Both the position numbers and the translations under genes were made by a program. Below are positions 1 to 9,889 of a stretch of DNA of 64,000 bases, piece by piece; positions within the stretch are counted from its first letter, which is position 1, and each line of letters starts with the position of its first letter. The stretch is taken from positions 310,001-374,000 of the forward strand of contig CAVPCY010000013.1 of the NCBI GenBank assembly GCA_963702525.1. Reading direction: 5' to 3'. The notes under the pieces were generated by a model. The model worked only from the letters and a program-made list of their open reading frames with translations. It had not been told where the DNA came from and made no database searches. This stretch comes from CAVPCY01 sp963702525. GTDB taxonomy: Bacteria > Actinomycetota > Coriobacteriia > Anaerosomatales > PHET01.

Positions 1-156
1 CTTCGGGCGGAGTTGGCGCTCGATCTCGCCGAGGGAGCGCTCGCGGCAGTTGTCGGCGGCGATCCGAGCAGCCTGCTCGCGGTCTATCGGCTCACGAGCG
101 CTAGACTGGTCCCTGTCGTGGTCATGCCCGGTGGGGTGGTGAGGGGAGCACGGTGA
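1..156 (+). CDS. truB: TruB tRNA pseudouridine-55 synthase, C-terminal end (partial)
   Basis: Frame 1 is open from the window edge to a TGA at 154-156 and encodes about 51 residues ending LVPVVVMPGGVVRGAR. The stretch LLAVYRLTSARLVPVVV resembles the end of the C-terminal RNA-binding domain of TruB, which makes pseudouridine 55 in tRNA. Only the tail is present, so no catalytic residues can be checked. The main support is context: truB-ribF-rpsO-pnp is a very common bacterial order, and the stop overlaps the next start as GTGA, indicating translational coupling. Confidence 0.6.
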   Translation, partial: LRAELALDLAEGALAAVVGGDPSSLLAVYRLTSARLVPVVVMPGGVVRGAR

Positions 157-1559
157 GTTGTCGCATCGTCCAGGTGGGCTCTCGGCCCGCTTTCGTCGGC
201 CGTGGAGTATGCGCCATCGGTGTCTTCGACGGTGTTCACGCCGGGCACGCGGCCCTCGTGCGTGACGCCGTGGTACTCGCACGGCGCATCGGAGTGGAGG
301 CATACGCGATCACGTTCGACCGCGATCCCGACCAGGTGATCACTCCCGCAACCGCCGCACCACAGCTGCTCACCCTCGAGGAGAAGGCGTCGTTCCTGTG
401 CGACCAAGGCCTTGACGCCGTTCTCGTCGTCCCATTCACCGCGGACCTCGCCAGGATCACGCCCTCGGAGTTCTACTCGGATGTGCTCCTGGCCCTTGTC
501 GATCCCGTCGCAATAGTGGTCGGCGAGGACTTCCATTTCGGACACCGGGCACAGGGCAACGTCGAGACCCTGGCCGTGCTCGCCAAGCCGCGTGGCGTCG
601 ACGTGGTTCCCCACGCGCTCGTCGCACAGGATAGCGGCCCTGTGACCTCCACTCGCATCCGAGGACTCGTTGCTGCGGGCGAGATGGAGGCGGCAGCCGA
701 GCTCCTCGGCCGACCACACCGAGTGAGCGGCACCGTCGTACGGGGTCGGGGAGAGGGAGCTGGCATCGGGGTCCCTACGGCCAATGTCGACCCCGTTGTC
801 TACGCGGCTCTGCCGAAAGCCGGCGTCTATGCCGGTCGGGCGATCGTTGGCGACAGCCACTGGCCCGCTGCCGTCTCGGTCGGCCGGCCGCCGACCTTCT
901 CAGCCGCCACCGACGTACTTGAGGTACACCTCATCGACTTCGAGGGCGACCTCTATGGCGCGCCCCTGACCGTGGAGTTCCTTGCACGCCTGAGAGACCA
1001 GAGGCGATTCGACTCACTGCCCGAACTGCTCACGGCCATGCGTGCCGACATCGCGACGGCGGGCCGTATCGCGGCCGAAGCTGAGAGGGACGCGACACCG
1101 CCCGCAGCGATCGAGCCGGATGACTGGGATGCGAACCCGCTCACGGGCATCGTGGGGGACTTCTTCGACGCGATCACCCTCGGCGCCACGGAAGCCGATC
1201 GCGACGTCTTGGAAGACGGCTCAGCCGTCGTCGAAGACCCCGAAGCGCTCGAGGCCGCCGAGCGCGCCGTGGCCGACCTCGAGCCGGTCGACGTCTACTC
1301 GGACTTCGATGAGACCTGGGTAGAGGTCCTGGGTCCGGTCTCGCTCGTCAACGTGACCGCGCGACTTCGTTCGTTCGAGATCACCTCGCCCTTGAGCGCG
1401 GAAGACATACCCTTTGCCTGGGACCCCCTTTCCCCCGAGGATCTGACGACCGTGCGTCCCGAACTCGTGAGCGCTCAGCGCTTCCACCTCTATGTCCCGC
1501 CCGAGCACGCGGCGCGCGCCCGTGAACTCGTCGCCTGGTGGGAGAGGGACACGCTATAG
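153..1559 (+). CDS. ribF: Bifunctional riboflavin kinase / FAD synthetase with a C-terminal extension
   Basis: This enzyme makes FMN from riboflavin and then FAD. The nucleotidyltransferase domain carries GVFDGVHAGH near residues 23-32. The flavokinase domain has a glycine-rich stretch followed by PTAN near residue 207. The usual family length of about 310 residues ends near the helix before TPPAAIEP, but this protein runs to 468. The extra ~155 residues are acidic and end in RFHLYVPPEHAARARELV, which resembles the end of DUF2007-type putative signal-transducing domains. The reading frame is unbroken across the junction. The GTG start overlaps the truB stop. Confidence 0.9.
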   Translation: MSCRIVQVGSRPAFVGRGVCAIGVFDGVHAGHAALVRDAVVLARRIGVEAYAITFDRDPDQVITPATAAPQLLTLEEKASFLCDQGLDAVLVVPFTADLARITPSEFYSDVLLALVDPVAIVVGEDFHFGHRAQGNVETLAVLAKPRGVDVVPHALVAQDSGPVTSTRIRGLVAAGEMEAAAELLGRPHRVSGTVVRGRGEGAGIGVPTANVDPVVYAALPKAGVYAGRAIVGDSHWPAAVSVGRPPTFSAATDVLEVHLIDFEGDLYGAPLTVEFLARLRDQRRFDSLPELLTAMRADIATAGRIAAEAERDATPPAAIEPDDWDANPLTGIVGDFFDAITLGATEADRDVLEDGSAVVEDPEALEAAERAVADLEPVDVYSDFDETWVEVLGPVSLVNVTARLRSFEITSPLSAEDIPFAWDPLSPEDLTTVRPELVSAQRFHLYVPPEHAARARELVAWWERDTL

Positions 1560-1565
1560 CGCGGA

Positions 1566-1601
1566 CACACACGGCACGCCCGGTGCCGTGTGTGCTATAC
1601 T
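1566..1601 (+). promoter_or_regulatory. Hairpin followed by an extended -10 promoter for rpsO
   Basis: A perfect 12-bp stem (1566-1577 with 1583-1594, 5-nt loop) lies just after the ribF stop and could terminate or process the upstream message. There is no T-tract. It is followed directly by TG-C-TATACT (1593-1601), a good extended -10 element that could give rpsO its own transcript. No consensus -35 is visible because the hairpin occupies that place. Confidence 0.45.
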
Positions 1602-1620
1602 CTCTCGGCTCTAACGACTA

Positions 1621-1667
1621 CCCCGGCCTGAGAGGCGCGCGCCACCTGCGGCTATCCCGGACCGGGG
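1621..1667 (+). promoter_or_regulatory. Structured rpsO leader, possible S15 autoregulation site
   Basis: CCCCGG at 1621-1626 can pair with CCGGGG at 1662-1667, enclosing a GC-rich internal region just upstream of the rpsO ribosome-binding site. S15 is known to control its own mRNA through leader structures that differ between phyla. I infer such a role here from position and pairing only. Confidence 0.3.
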
Positions 1668-1695
1668 CGGACTCCACATGAAAGGTGGACCTGAT

Positions 1696-1965
1696 ATGCC
1701 GCTGTCCAAGGACACGAAGGCGACCATCATCGCCGAGTACAAGCGCGGTGACGTCGATACCGGCTCGACCGAGGTGCAGGTCGCGCTACTGACTCAGCGC
1801 ATACGCGACCTTACCGAGCACCTCAAGACCCACAAGAAGGATCACCACACCCGTCGTGGCCTTCTCAAGCTCGTCGGCCAGCGCCGCCGCCTTCTCAACT
1901 ACCTGAAGAAGAGCGACATCGAGCGCTACCGCGCTGTCATCGCCCAGCTGGGCATTCGCGGCTAG
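1696..1965 (+). CDS. rpsO: 30S ribosomal protein S15
   Basis: This is an 89-residue protein of normal S15 length. It carries the family sequences DTGSTEVQVALLTQRI, LTEHLKTHKKDHHTRRGL and GQRRRLLNYLKK, which bind the central domain of 16S rRNA during small-subunit assembly. The ATG at 1696 is preferred over an in-frame ATG 18 bases upstream, because AAAGGTGG lies just before it and MPLSKDTK is a typical S15 start. It sits between ribF and pnp, its usual neighbours. Confidence 0.97.
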   Translation: MPLSKDTKATIIAEYKRGDVDTGSTEVQVALLTQRIRDLTEHLKTHKKDHHTRRGLLKLVGQRRRLLNYLKKSDIERYRAVIAQLGIRG

Positions 1966-1980
1966 ACACCCAAGGGAACC

Positions 1981-2011
1981 AAGAAGGCGGGAGCGCAACT
2001 CCCGCCTTCTT
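1981..2011 (+). terminator. Intrinsic terminator after rpsO
   Basis: A 13-bp perfect stem (1981-1993 with 1999-2011, loop CGCAA) begins with AAGAAGG and ends with CCTTCTT, lying just after the rpsO stop. pnp therefore either depends on read-through or has its own promoter. Confidence 0.8.
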
Positions 2012-2144
2012 CATGGGTGCCACACGCTTCGAGGCACCCACCCGCACGTGATGCGGGAAGAGGATGCGACTCCGCACAGAGACCGGAGCGCGAGAGGCAG
2101 CCAGGCGCATGGGGCGCCATGGCAGAGGGACAGGGAAGAGAACC

Positions 2145-4326
2145 ATGCCCAAGATCGTTGAAACGTTCGAACTATATGGCAAGGAGTACGTGCTCGAGAC
2201 CGGCGAGCTCGCCAAGCAGGCAGGTGGAGCCGTCGTCGTGCGCCAGGGCGACTCGATGGTGCTCGTCACCGCGACGGCCCAGAAGCAGCCCAAGGACCTG
2301 GACTTCTTCCCGCTCACCGTCGACTTCGAGGAGCGCATGTACGCCGCGGGCAAGCTCCCCGGCGGATTCATCAAGCGCGAGTCGCGCCCTTCCGAGAAGG
2401 CCACCCTCACTGCCCGCATGATCGACCGGCCGATCCGCTCGTCGTTCGCCGACGGATTCCGCAACGAGGTCCAGGTCATCGCTACGGTCCTCTCGGCCGA
2501 CCAGGTACACCAGCCCGACGTCATCTCCATCATGGGCGCGTCAGCCGCGCTGATGGCCGGCGGCATCCCGTTCGAAGGCCCGCTCGCCGGCGTGCGCATC
2601 TGTCGCACCGCCGAGGGCGAGTTCCTGGTCAATCCGACCTTCGACGAGGCCGAGGACTCCGATCTCGATCTGGTGGTGGCGGGTTCAAGAGACGCCGTCT
2701 ACATGCTTGAGGCGGGCGCCCAAGAGGTCACCGAAGAGGACATGCTCGCGGCGCTCATGTTCGCCCAGGAGGCGATCGGCGCCTTCTGTGACGTGCAGGA
2801 GCGTTTCCTCTCCAAGGTCGAGATCACCCCGATGGACGTGCCGCTGCACACCGTCGACCCTGCGCTCGTCGACAGGATCTTCTCGGCCGGCGCCGAGAAG
2901 ATGAAGACCGCGCTGCACAATCCCGACAAGCATGCCCGCATGGACGCCGTGGCCGCCGTCAAGGACGAGGTGCTCGAGACGTTCACCCCCGAGGAGCTCG
3001 CCGCCGACGGCAAGGACATCAAGGCCACGCTCAAGCAGCTCGAGAAGAAGACGATGCGCACGATGGTCCTCGAGGAGGGCGAGCGTGCCGACGGCCGCAG
3101 AGCTCGACGAGGTCCGTCAGATCAGCTGCACCGCCGGCTACCTGCCCCGCAGCCACGGCTCGGGCCTGTTCACCCGCGGTCAGACGCAGGTGCTCTCGGT
3201 GCTCACGCTGGGCATGCTCTCCGAGTGGCAGCGCCTCGACACGATCGATGTGGCCGAGGGCAAGCGCTACATCCACCACTACAACTTCCCGCCCTTCTCC
3301 ACCGGCGAGACCGGCTTCATGCGCGGGCCCAAGCGCCGCGACATCGGCCACGGCGCACTCGCCGAGCGCGCCCTGCTGCCCGTCATCCCGGAGGAAGAGG
3401 CTTTCCCGTACACGATCCGCATCGTGTCCGAGGTTCTCGAGAGCAACGGCTCGAGCTCGATGGGCTCGGTCTGCGGCTCGACCCTCGCGCTGATGGACGC
3501 CGGCGTGCCTATCGCCGCGCCGGTCTCCGGCATCGCGATGGGCCTCATCAAGGAGGGCGACGACGTCGCCGTCCTCACCGACATCCAGGGCCTCGAGGAC
3601 TTCCTCGGCGACATGGACTTCAAGGTCGCCGGCACCCCCAACGGCATCACCGCGATGCAGATGGACAACAAGGCCAAGGGGCTCTCGGTCGAGATCCTGC
3701 GCAAGGCGCTCATGCAGGCCAAGGAGGGCCGCTCGTTCATCCTGGGCAAGATGCTCGACGTGATCGCCGAGTCGCGCGCCGACCTGAGCGAGTTCGCTCC
3801 GCGCATCATCACCATCAAGATTCCGGCCGACAAGATCCGCGAGGTCATCGGGTCGGGCGGCAAGGTCATCCGCGGCATCCAGGCCGACACGGGCGCCCAG
3901 ATCGACATCCAGGAAGACGGCACGATCTTCATCGCGTCGCGCGACCTGGGTGGCGAGGAGGCGGCCCGTCGCATCCAGGCCATCGTCAAGGAGCCGGAGA
4001 TCGGCGAGGAGTACCACGGCCGCGTCGTGTCGATCCAGGCGTTCGGCGCGTTCGTCGAGCTCATCCCCGGCAAGGACGGCCTGCTGCACATCAGCCGCGT
4101 CGCTCAGGGACGCGTGGGCAAGGTCGAGGACGTCCTGAACGTGGGCGACGAGGTCCACGTCAAGATCATCGACATCGACGATCGCGGCAAGGTCTCGCTC
4201 GACCGCCTCGACAAGCCGCCGGCGCCCGAGGGCTCCGCTGACTCAGCACCTCCGCGTGACGACCGTGGACCGCGCCGCGACGGCGGCGGGGGAGATCGCG
4301 ACCGGCGTCCGCGCCGCAGGCACTAG
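2145..4326 (+). CDS. pnp: Polyribonucleotide nucleotidyltransferase (PNPase), with one frameshift
   Basis: PNPase is a phosphorolytic 3'-to-5' exoribonuclease. The predicted product is about 727 residues in the usual order: first RNase PH domain, all-helical domain, second RNase PH domain (with the FLGDMDFKVAGT active-site region), KH domain (IGSGGKVIRGIQ near residue 569), S1 domain (from about residue 620), and a tail rich in Arg, Gly and Asp. ATG 2145 (MPKIVETFELYG) is chosen as a normal PNPase N-terminus. The frame shifts by +1 near 3100, inside the conserved DGR-x-LDE segment. Removing one base restores DGRELDEVRQISC, so a sequencing error is likely. Confidence 0.93.
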
Positions 4327-4348
4327 CGACACATCAACGATCGCCAAC

Positions 4349-4378
4349 GCGAGGCCCTCGGGAGACCGGGGGCCTCGC
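4349..4378 (+). terminator. Hairpin after pnp
   Basis: The stem GCGAGGCCC (4349-4357) pairs with GGGCCTCGC (4370-4378) 22 bases after the pnp stop. It lacks a clear T-tract, so termination efficiency is uncertain. Confidence 0.5.
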
Positions 4379-4569
4379 TGCGTCGTGGGGTTGCCGGGCA
4401 CGCTGAAAGGCGCCAGCTCATCCCCGCGGTCAGCCCGAATCAACCCGATGACGGATTGCGAACGGGGTGGCTTGCGCACAGTCTGAAGGAACCTAAGCGC
4501 GTACGCGCGGGAACGATTCTGCGCGGCAGCCCACAGAGGGTTGCGGGAACCCGTCCGCAAGGAGCATGC

Positions 4570-5745
4570 ATGAACCGAGTGGCCAGCACCTGCATCGCGC
4601 TGATCGCGTTGTGCATGCTCGCCACGCCTGCGTACGGTGGCGACCGGCCGGCGAAGGCACCCAAGAGCGGAGCGTGTCGACTCGGTCCTCAGCGGACGAG
4701 TGCCGATGAGATCCACCTCGGCGGACACGGATGATGCCGAGATTCCGGGCCTGCCGATAGCCGCGAGCCCCGTCGTGGACACCCTGACCGAAGGCGTCGG
4801 ACGTCGATGACGTGTGGGCCGATCGACCTCGTGCGGGGTCAGTCCCTCTCGGTGGGCATCACGGGAGACGCGGGCACGGACTTCGACGTGTTCCTCTTCG
4901 GTCCGGGGACTCCCACCATCTTCACCTCGAGCGGGCCGCTCAGAGAGGCCGACAGGAATACGTACCCCGACGGGCTCACCTTCGTCGCAGAGGTGACCGG
5001 CACCTACTACCTCGACGTGTATGCCTACTCCGGCTCCGGCGGCTACCAACTCACCTACGAGGTCGGCCCCGCGGGAGGCACACTCCCCGACGATGACGCC
5101 CCGGGCGTTGCGGCGCCTGCAAGCCCGATCAGCGACTCGCTCGACGAGGCGACAGACTTCGACGACGTCTTCGCCCTCGATCTGAAGGCCGGGCAGACAC
5201 TCTCGGCCAAGGTGTCGGGCAACGCGGGCACGGACTTCGACGTCTACCTGTATGGCCCCGGCACGACTACCGTGATCGACTCCTCGGACTGGCTCGCTTG
5301 CGGGGCCACCGAGGCCTACCCCGACGGCTTCACCTACGTCGTGCGCACCTCAGGGACGTACTACCTGGACGTCTGGTCGTACGCAGGGTCCGGTGACTAC
5401 ACCCTGTCGTACACCGTCAAGTCCAAACCCTTCGTCCGCACCCCCATCGCTCCTGCGAAGGCCCTCAAGTCCCGGTACTTCTCGGTCTACGGCTGGCTCA
5501 AGCCCGCGCATCCCGCTGGCACGTACCCCGTGCGCATCTACAAGTGGAAGAGGACCTCTGCGGGCTCCTGGAAGCGGTACGGATACGTCAACGCGATAGC
5601 CCAGAACCACTCCGGCTTCACGAAGTACCGGCGCTCGATCCGGCTTCCGTACCGCGGGACGTGGAGGCTGCGCGCATACGCCGCCGAGGACGCAAGCCAC
5701 ACGGCCGCCTGGTCGAGCGGGTACGACTACGTGACCGTCCGGTAG
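4570..5745 (+). CDS. Secreted protein with two PPC-like beta-sandwich domains, with frameshifts
   Basis: ATG 4570 opens a signal peptide (MNRVASTCIALIALCML, then TPAYG). The main body is in another frame and holds two similar repeats. Each has the pattern D-x-L-x-[DE], then AGTDFDV[FY]L[FY]GPGT, YPDG[LF]T and GTYYLDV[YW][AS]Y, as in bacterial pre-peptidase C-terminal (PPC) domains. A basic, aromatic-rich C-terminal domain of about 100 residues follows. Joining the parts needs three +1 corrections between about 4680 and 4822; the bridging reading (TDDAEIPGLP, then VDTLTEGV and DVDDVWAIDL) makes sense as a linker and the first strands of repeat 1. No protease domain is attached, so this may be a surface-binding protein. 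Its role is unknown. Confidence 0.7.
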
Positions 5746-5913
5746 GTTCCTGCTTCGGATCCACTGCGACCGTCTCGATTCTCTGGCTGACGCAGCGCAG
5801 GGCGCACCGACCCCGACTTCCCCTTGCGCCGAGCGAGTCGCCCACGCGCTCCGATGACCCGTGTCGCGGTATGATGGCTGCTCGGCGCACGCATACCCGG
5901 AAGGGGTCTTTGG

Positions 5914-7167
5914 ATGTTCTATCGCAAGACCGTGCTCGACAACGGAATCACCGTCATGTCCGAACCGATGGACTCGGTACGCTCGATCGCACTGGGCATC
6001 TGGTTCGCGGTGGGAAGCCGCGACGAGAGTCCCGCAGAAGCCGGCATGTCGCACTTCATGGAGCACATGATGTTCAAGGGCACGCCTTCGCGCAGTGCCC
6101 AGGACATCTCCGAGCAGTTCGATCGTCTCGGCGCCGACCTCAACGCCTTCACCTCGAAGGAGTACACCTGCTACTACAGCCGGTTCGTCGACGAGAACCT
6201 CTCCACCGCTTTTGAGATCCTATCGGACATGTGCGTCTCGGCAAGCCTCGACGACGGATCGTGTGAGCTCGAACGGGGAGTGGTCATCAGCGAGATCGAG
6301 CGTATGGAAGACACGCCCGACGACCACATCCACGAGATCTTCAGCCACGCGCTATGGCCAGACCACCCCATCGGCCTGCCGATCCTGGGCGGCCGCGAGA
6401 CAGTGGGAACGTTCGACCACGCGCAGTCGGTCGCGTTCCGCGCCAAGCACTACCTCACCGGCAACTGCGTCGTAGCGGCGTCGGGTAGCGTGGACCACGA
6501 GGAAGTCGTCGAGCTGACCGAGAGGTACCTGGGCGGGCTCGTCCACGGTCCTCGTTCGGTGCGGCCGGTTGCCGACGCGACCGGAGCCGGCAAGCTCGCG
6601 GTTCTCGAGAAGGCCACGGAGCAGGCGCACATCTGCTACGGCGTAGCCACGATGAACGCGCACCATCCCGACCGTTTCGCGCTCGCCATCCTCGACGGCG
6701 TGCTGGGCGGCGGCATGAGCTCGCGCCTCTTCCAGGAGATACGCGAGAAGCGCGGCCTCGCCTATGCCGTCTATTCGTTCTCGGCGCTCTACCAAGACAC
6801 CGGGGAGTTCGCGGTCTACGCGGGCACCAAGCCGGACCAAGCCGAAGAAGTGATCAAGCTGATCCGCACGGAGACCGAGCGCATCGCCTCGTCCGGCGTC
6901 ACCCCCGACGAGCTGGACCGTGTGCGGGAGGCAGGGAAGGGCCATCTGGTCCTGGGCATGGAATCGACCCGCAACCGCATGACACGACTGGGCAAGAACG
7001 AGGTGACGGGCGGGGAGATCCTCTCGGCCGACGAGATCGTCGAGCGGTTCGACGCCGTGACCATGGATGATCTGCGCCGCGTGAGCGCCGACGTGCTCTC
7101 TGCCGAGAAGGTGCTCGCGGTGATCGGACCGTTCACCCGAGACGAGCTCATGCCCCTCGTTCACTAG
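5914..7167 (+). CDS. M16-family zinc metallopeptidase
   Basis: This is a 417-residue protein of the processing-peptidase (insulinase/PqqL-like) family. The inverted zinc motif HxxEH is present as HFMEH at residues 47-51, with the downstream glutamate in the region ELERGVVISEIERMEDTP. The second half contains the family sequence LFQEIREKRGLAYAVYS. A GGAAGGGG ribosome-binding site precedes ATG 5914. It lies upstream of dapB, a neighbourhood shared with YmxG/MppA-type peptidases near pnp in many Gram-positives. Substrates are unknown. The gene is intact. Confidence 0.92.
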   Translation: MFYRKTVLDNGITVMSEPMDSVRSIALGIWFAVGSRDESPAEAGMSHFMEHMMFKGTPSRSAQDISEQFDRLGADLNAFTSKEYTCYYSRFVDENLSTAFEILSDMCVSASLDDGSCELERGVVISEIERMEDTPDDHIHEIFSHALWPDHPIGLPILGGRETVGTFDHAQSVAFRAKHYLTGNCVVAASGSVDHEEVVELTERYLGGLVHGPRSVRPVADATGAGKLAVLEKATEQAHICYGVATMNAHHPDRFALAILDGVLGGGMSSRLFQEIREKRGLAYAVYSFSALYQDTGEFAVYAGTKPDQAEEVIKLIRTETERIASSGVTPDELDRVREAGKGHLVLGMESTRNRMTRLGKNEVTGGEILSADEIVERFDAVTMDDLRRVSADVLSAEKVLAVIGPFTRDELMPLVH

Positions 7168-7190
7168 CCGCTTCTAACGCAGGAGGACCG

Positions 7191-7982
7191 ATGATTCGCG
7201 TACTGGTAGCCGGCGCCGCTGGCCGGATGGGTTCCGAAGTGGTGAAGGCCGTGAATGCGGCCGAGGGGATGCAGGTGGTCGCCGCGGTCGACCCCGGCGT
7301 ATCCGGCTGCTTCGTTGCCGACGAGCACGGCGCCCACATCGAGTGCACCGAGGACCTCGCTGCCGCGATCGCTTCGCACGAACCCGATGTCATGGTGGAC
7401 TTCACGCGCCCAGACGTCGTCGAGGCGAACCTACGCGTGGCGCTTGCCGCAGGCGTCGACTGTGTCGTCGGCACCACGGGGCTTTCCACCGACAAGCTCG
7501 AGGAGCTCTCCGCCCTTGCCGCGGACGGAACGTGCCTGTTCTTCGCGCCCAACTTCGCCGTCGGGGCCGTGTTGATGATGAACTTCGCCGAGAAGGCCGC
7601 GCGCTACATGCCGCACGCCGAGGTCATCGAGCTGCACCACGACGCGAAGCTCGACGCGCCGTCGGGCACGGCGATCCGTACGGCACGCATGATCGCTGCA
7701 GCGCGCAGCGAGACGCCGGCCACGCCGGGACGCGAAACCGAGCTCGACGACATGGAGGGCGCACGAGGGGCGCTCGTCGACGGCGTCAGCGTGCACTCGG
7801 TCCGCCTTCCCGGACTCGTCGCACACCAAGAGGTCATCTTCGGCGGGCAGGGCCAGACGCTCACCATCCGCCACGACTCCATCGACCGCACGAGCTTCAT
7901 GCCCGGCGTCGTGCTCGCCATACGAGAGGTCGGCGCCCGTGAAGGCCTCATCATCGGGCTCGAGCACCTGATGGGGGAGTAG
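7191..7982 (+). CDS. dapB: 4-hydroxy-tetrahydrodipicolinate reductase
   Basis: This reductase acts in lysine and diaminopimelate synthesis, using NAD(P)H to reduce the DapA product. The 263-residue protein has the N-terminal nucleotide-binding motif GAAGRMG (residues 8-14) and the substrate-binding/catalytic segment ELHHDAKLDAPSGTA (from about residue 147). GCAGGAGGAC before ATG 7191 is a strong ribosome-binding site. The stop is 2 bases before the lysC start, so dapB, lysC, the reductase-like gene and dapA probably form one operon. Confidence 0.96.
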   Translation: MIRVLVAGAAGRMGSEVVKAVNAAEGMQVVAAVDPGVSGCFVADEHGAHIECTEDLAAAIASHEPDVMVDFTRPDVVEANLRVALAAGVDCVVGTTGLSTDKLEELSALAADGTCLFFAPNFAVGAVLMMNFAEKAARYMPHAEVIELHHDAKLDAPSGTAIRTARMIAAARSETPATPGRETELDDMEGARGALVDGVSVHSVRLPGLVAHQEVIFGGQGQTLTIRHDSIDRTSFMPGVVLAIREVGAREGLIIGLEHLMGE

Positions 7983-7984
7983 CC

Positions 7985-9224
7985 GTGGCGCCAGGTCCGA
8001 TCCCGGGCGTCGACCGCGCGATCGTCGTCATGAAGTTCGGCGGCACGTCGGTCGCCTCGTCCGAGGGTCGCGCGGGGATCTCCGCCCGCGTCACCGCCGC
8101 GCTCGAACTCGGCAAAGCGCCGGTCGTGGTGGTCAGCGCGATGGGCCGCAAGGGTGCGCCGTACGCCACGGACTCGCTGCTTGCGCTCGTCGAGGGGCTT
8201 CCCGCCGACGAGCGCGAGACCGACCTTCTCGCCAGCGTGGGTGAAGTCGTCTCCGCGATCGTCGTGGCGCACGAGCTGCGGGCGGCCGGCATCTCCGCCT
8301 CGGCGCTGACAGGCGCTGAGGCGGGTATCACGACGGACGGTACCTACGGCTCCTCGGCGGTCACCGAGATCCATACGGGACGCTTGGCCGCCGCGATCGC
8401 GGACGGCGTCGTGCCCGTGGTCTGCGGGTTCCAGGGCGTCTCCGAGGACGGGCGGATCACCACCTTGGGAAGAGGCGGCAGCGACACGACCGCCTGCGCG
8501 CTCGGGGTCGCCCTGTCCGCCGAGGAGGTCGAGATCTACACCGACGTCGACGGCATCATGACGGCGGACCCGCGCGCGTGCGCCGGCGCCGAGGTGCTCG
8601 AGGTCGTCTCCGCTGACGAGCTCTTCCAGATGGCCAAGCACGGCAGCCGAGTCGTTCACACACCCGCCGCCGAACTCGCACTCGCCAGCGGCCTGTCGGT
8701 GCGCGTGCGCAACACCTACACCGACCATCCGGGCACGCGCGTGGCAGATATCGCATCGTATCGGCCCGCCACCGTTGCGACCGCGGTGAGCCACACGTGC
8801 GACATCGCGCGCATCCGCGCGCGGCTCTCGGCCACCGAGGGCACGCCGGAGCATATGGCAGCCCAGGCGCGCATCTACCAGGCGATGGCCGACGCCGGCG
8901 TGTCGCTCGACATGTTCACTCCGCTCGACGACAGTCTCGTGTTCACCACCGCGCTCGGCGCGCTCGACAACGCGTGCAGCGTGCTGGATCAACTGGGGCT
9001 CGAGTACGACGTCACCCGCGCGCTTGGCAAGGTGACGCTCGTGGGTGCGGGCATGCACGGCGTACCCGGTGTCATGGCGCGCATGGCGAGCCTCGCTCGC
9101 CGAAGCGGGCGTCTGCGTGCTGCAGACCGCCGACTCGCACACGACGATATCTGTGCTCGTCGCTGAAGCCGATGTGAATCGCGCCGTTGGCGCACTCCAC
9201 GACGGATTCGCACTTGGAGAGTGA
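7985..9224 (+). CDS. lysC: Aspartate kinase, with one frameshift
   Basis: This is the first step of the aspartate pathway (aspartate to aspartyl phosphate). The amino-acid kinase domain starts with VVMKFGGTSVAS. It includes TLGRGGSDTTACALG and YTDVDGIMTADPR, and the C-terminal part is of the ACT type that binds feedback inhibitors. The frame shifts by +1 near 9090. Removing one base gives MASSLAEAGVCVLQTADSHT and then ISVLVAEADVNRAVGALHD, a normal end of the second ACT domain, with TGA at 9222-9224. Total length is about 412 residues. GTG 7985 is the likely start, although a later ATG at MKFGG cannot be excluded. Confidence 0.93.
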
Positions 9225-9231
9225 GCCGCTC

Positions 9232-9874
9232 GTGACGCGCGAGGTGGTGCTCTACATCACGGCCTCACTCGACGGGCTGATCGCGGACGCCGGCGGTGGC
9301 GTGGGCTGGCTGGCCGGTGCCGAAGGGGAGGACTACGGCTTTGCCGCGCTGATGGACTCGGTCGATACGGTCTTGCAGGGCAGCCACACGTATCTGGCAG
9401 ACCCTCGACCTCGTCGACTACGACCCATACGAGAACAAGACGAACTACGTCTTCACCTCCCGAGACGACCTGCCGGTCATCGGCACACCGGTGTTCGTCG
9501 CCGAGGAACCCGTGTCGTTCGTCTCGGCGCTCAAGCGTCAGCCGGGCGGGCGCATCTGGTGCGTCGGTGGAGGAGTCCTGGCGTCCGCACTCGTCTCGGC
9601 AGGACTCATCGATGAGATCGACCTGTTCATCCAGCCGATCGTGCTGGGCGAAGGCGTGCCGCTCTGGGTACCGCCCATGACGACGCGCTCGTTCTCCCTC
9701 GTCGAAGCCAGATCGTGGCCCGGAGACCTGGTTCAGGTGCGGTATCGCCTCTCGGACACAGGCGTGACGGATGAGCAACGCGCACGCACCAAAGCCGTGA
9801 CTGTCGGTGGGGTATGGCACAATAGGGCAGGTAGAATGCATCAGTACGCCCGGCCACCCGGGCTACGTGCTTGA
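9232..9874 (+). CDS. RibD C-terminal / dihydrofolate reductase-like protein, with one frameshift
   Basis: The N-terminus (VVLYITASLDGLIAD) and the C-terminal half (GGRIWCVGGGVLASALVSAG, then LIDEIDLFIQPIVLGEGVPLW) match the small NADPH-dependent reductase family related to RibD and DHFR (YyaP/YwjB type). Its substrate is not predictable. A +1 shift near 9399 separates the halves; removing one G gives HTYLQTLDLVDYDPYENKTN. The last ~25 residues of the open frame look atypical, so the true stop may lie earlier, near 9770. It sits between lysC and dapA, without an evident role in lysine synthesis. Confidence 0.75.
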
Positions 9875-9889
9875 GGGGCTGACTTCTCG

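Noticed and set aside
9797..9837. Possible dapA promoter
   Set aside because: CACAAT (9819-9824) and TAGAAT (9832-9837) are -10-like, but neither has a consensus -35 at a suitable distance, and dapA can be transcribed from upstream.
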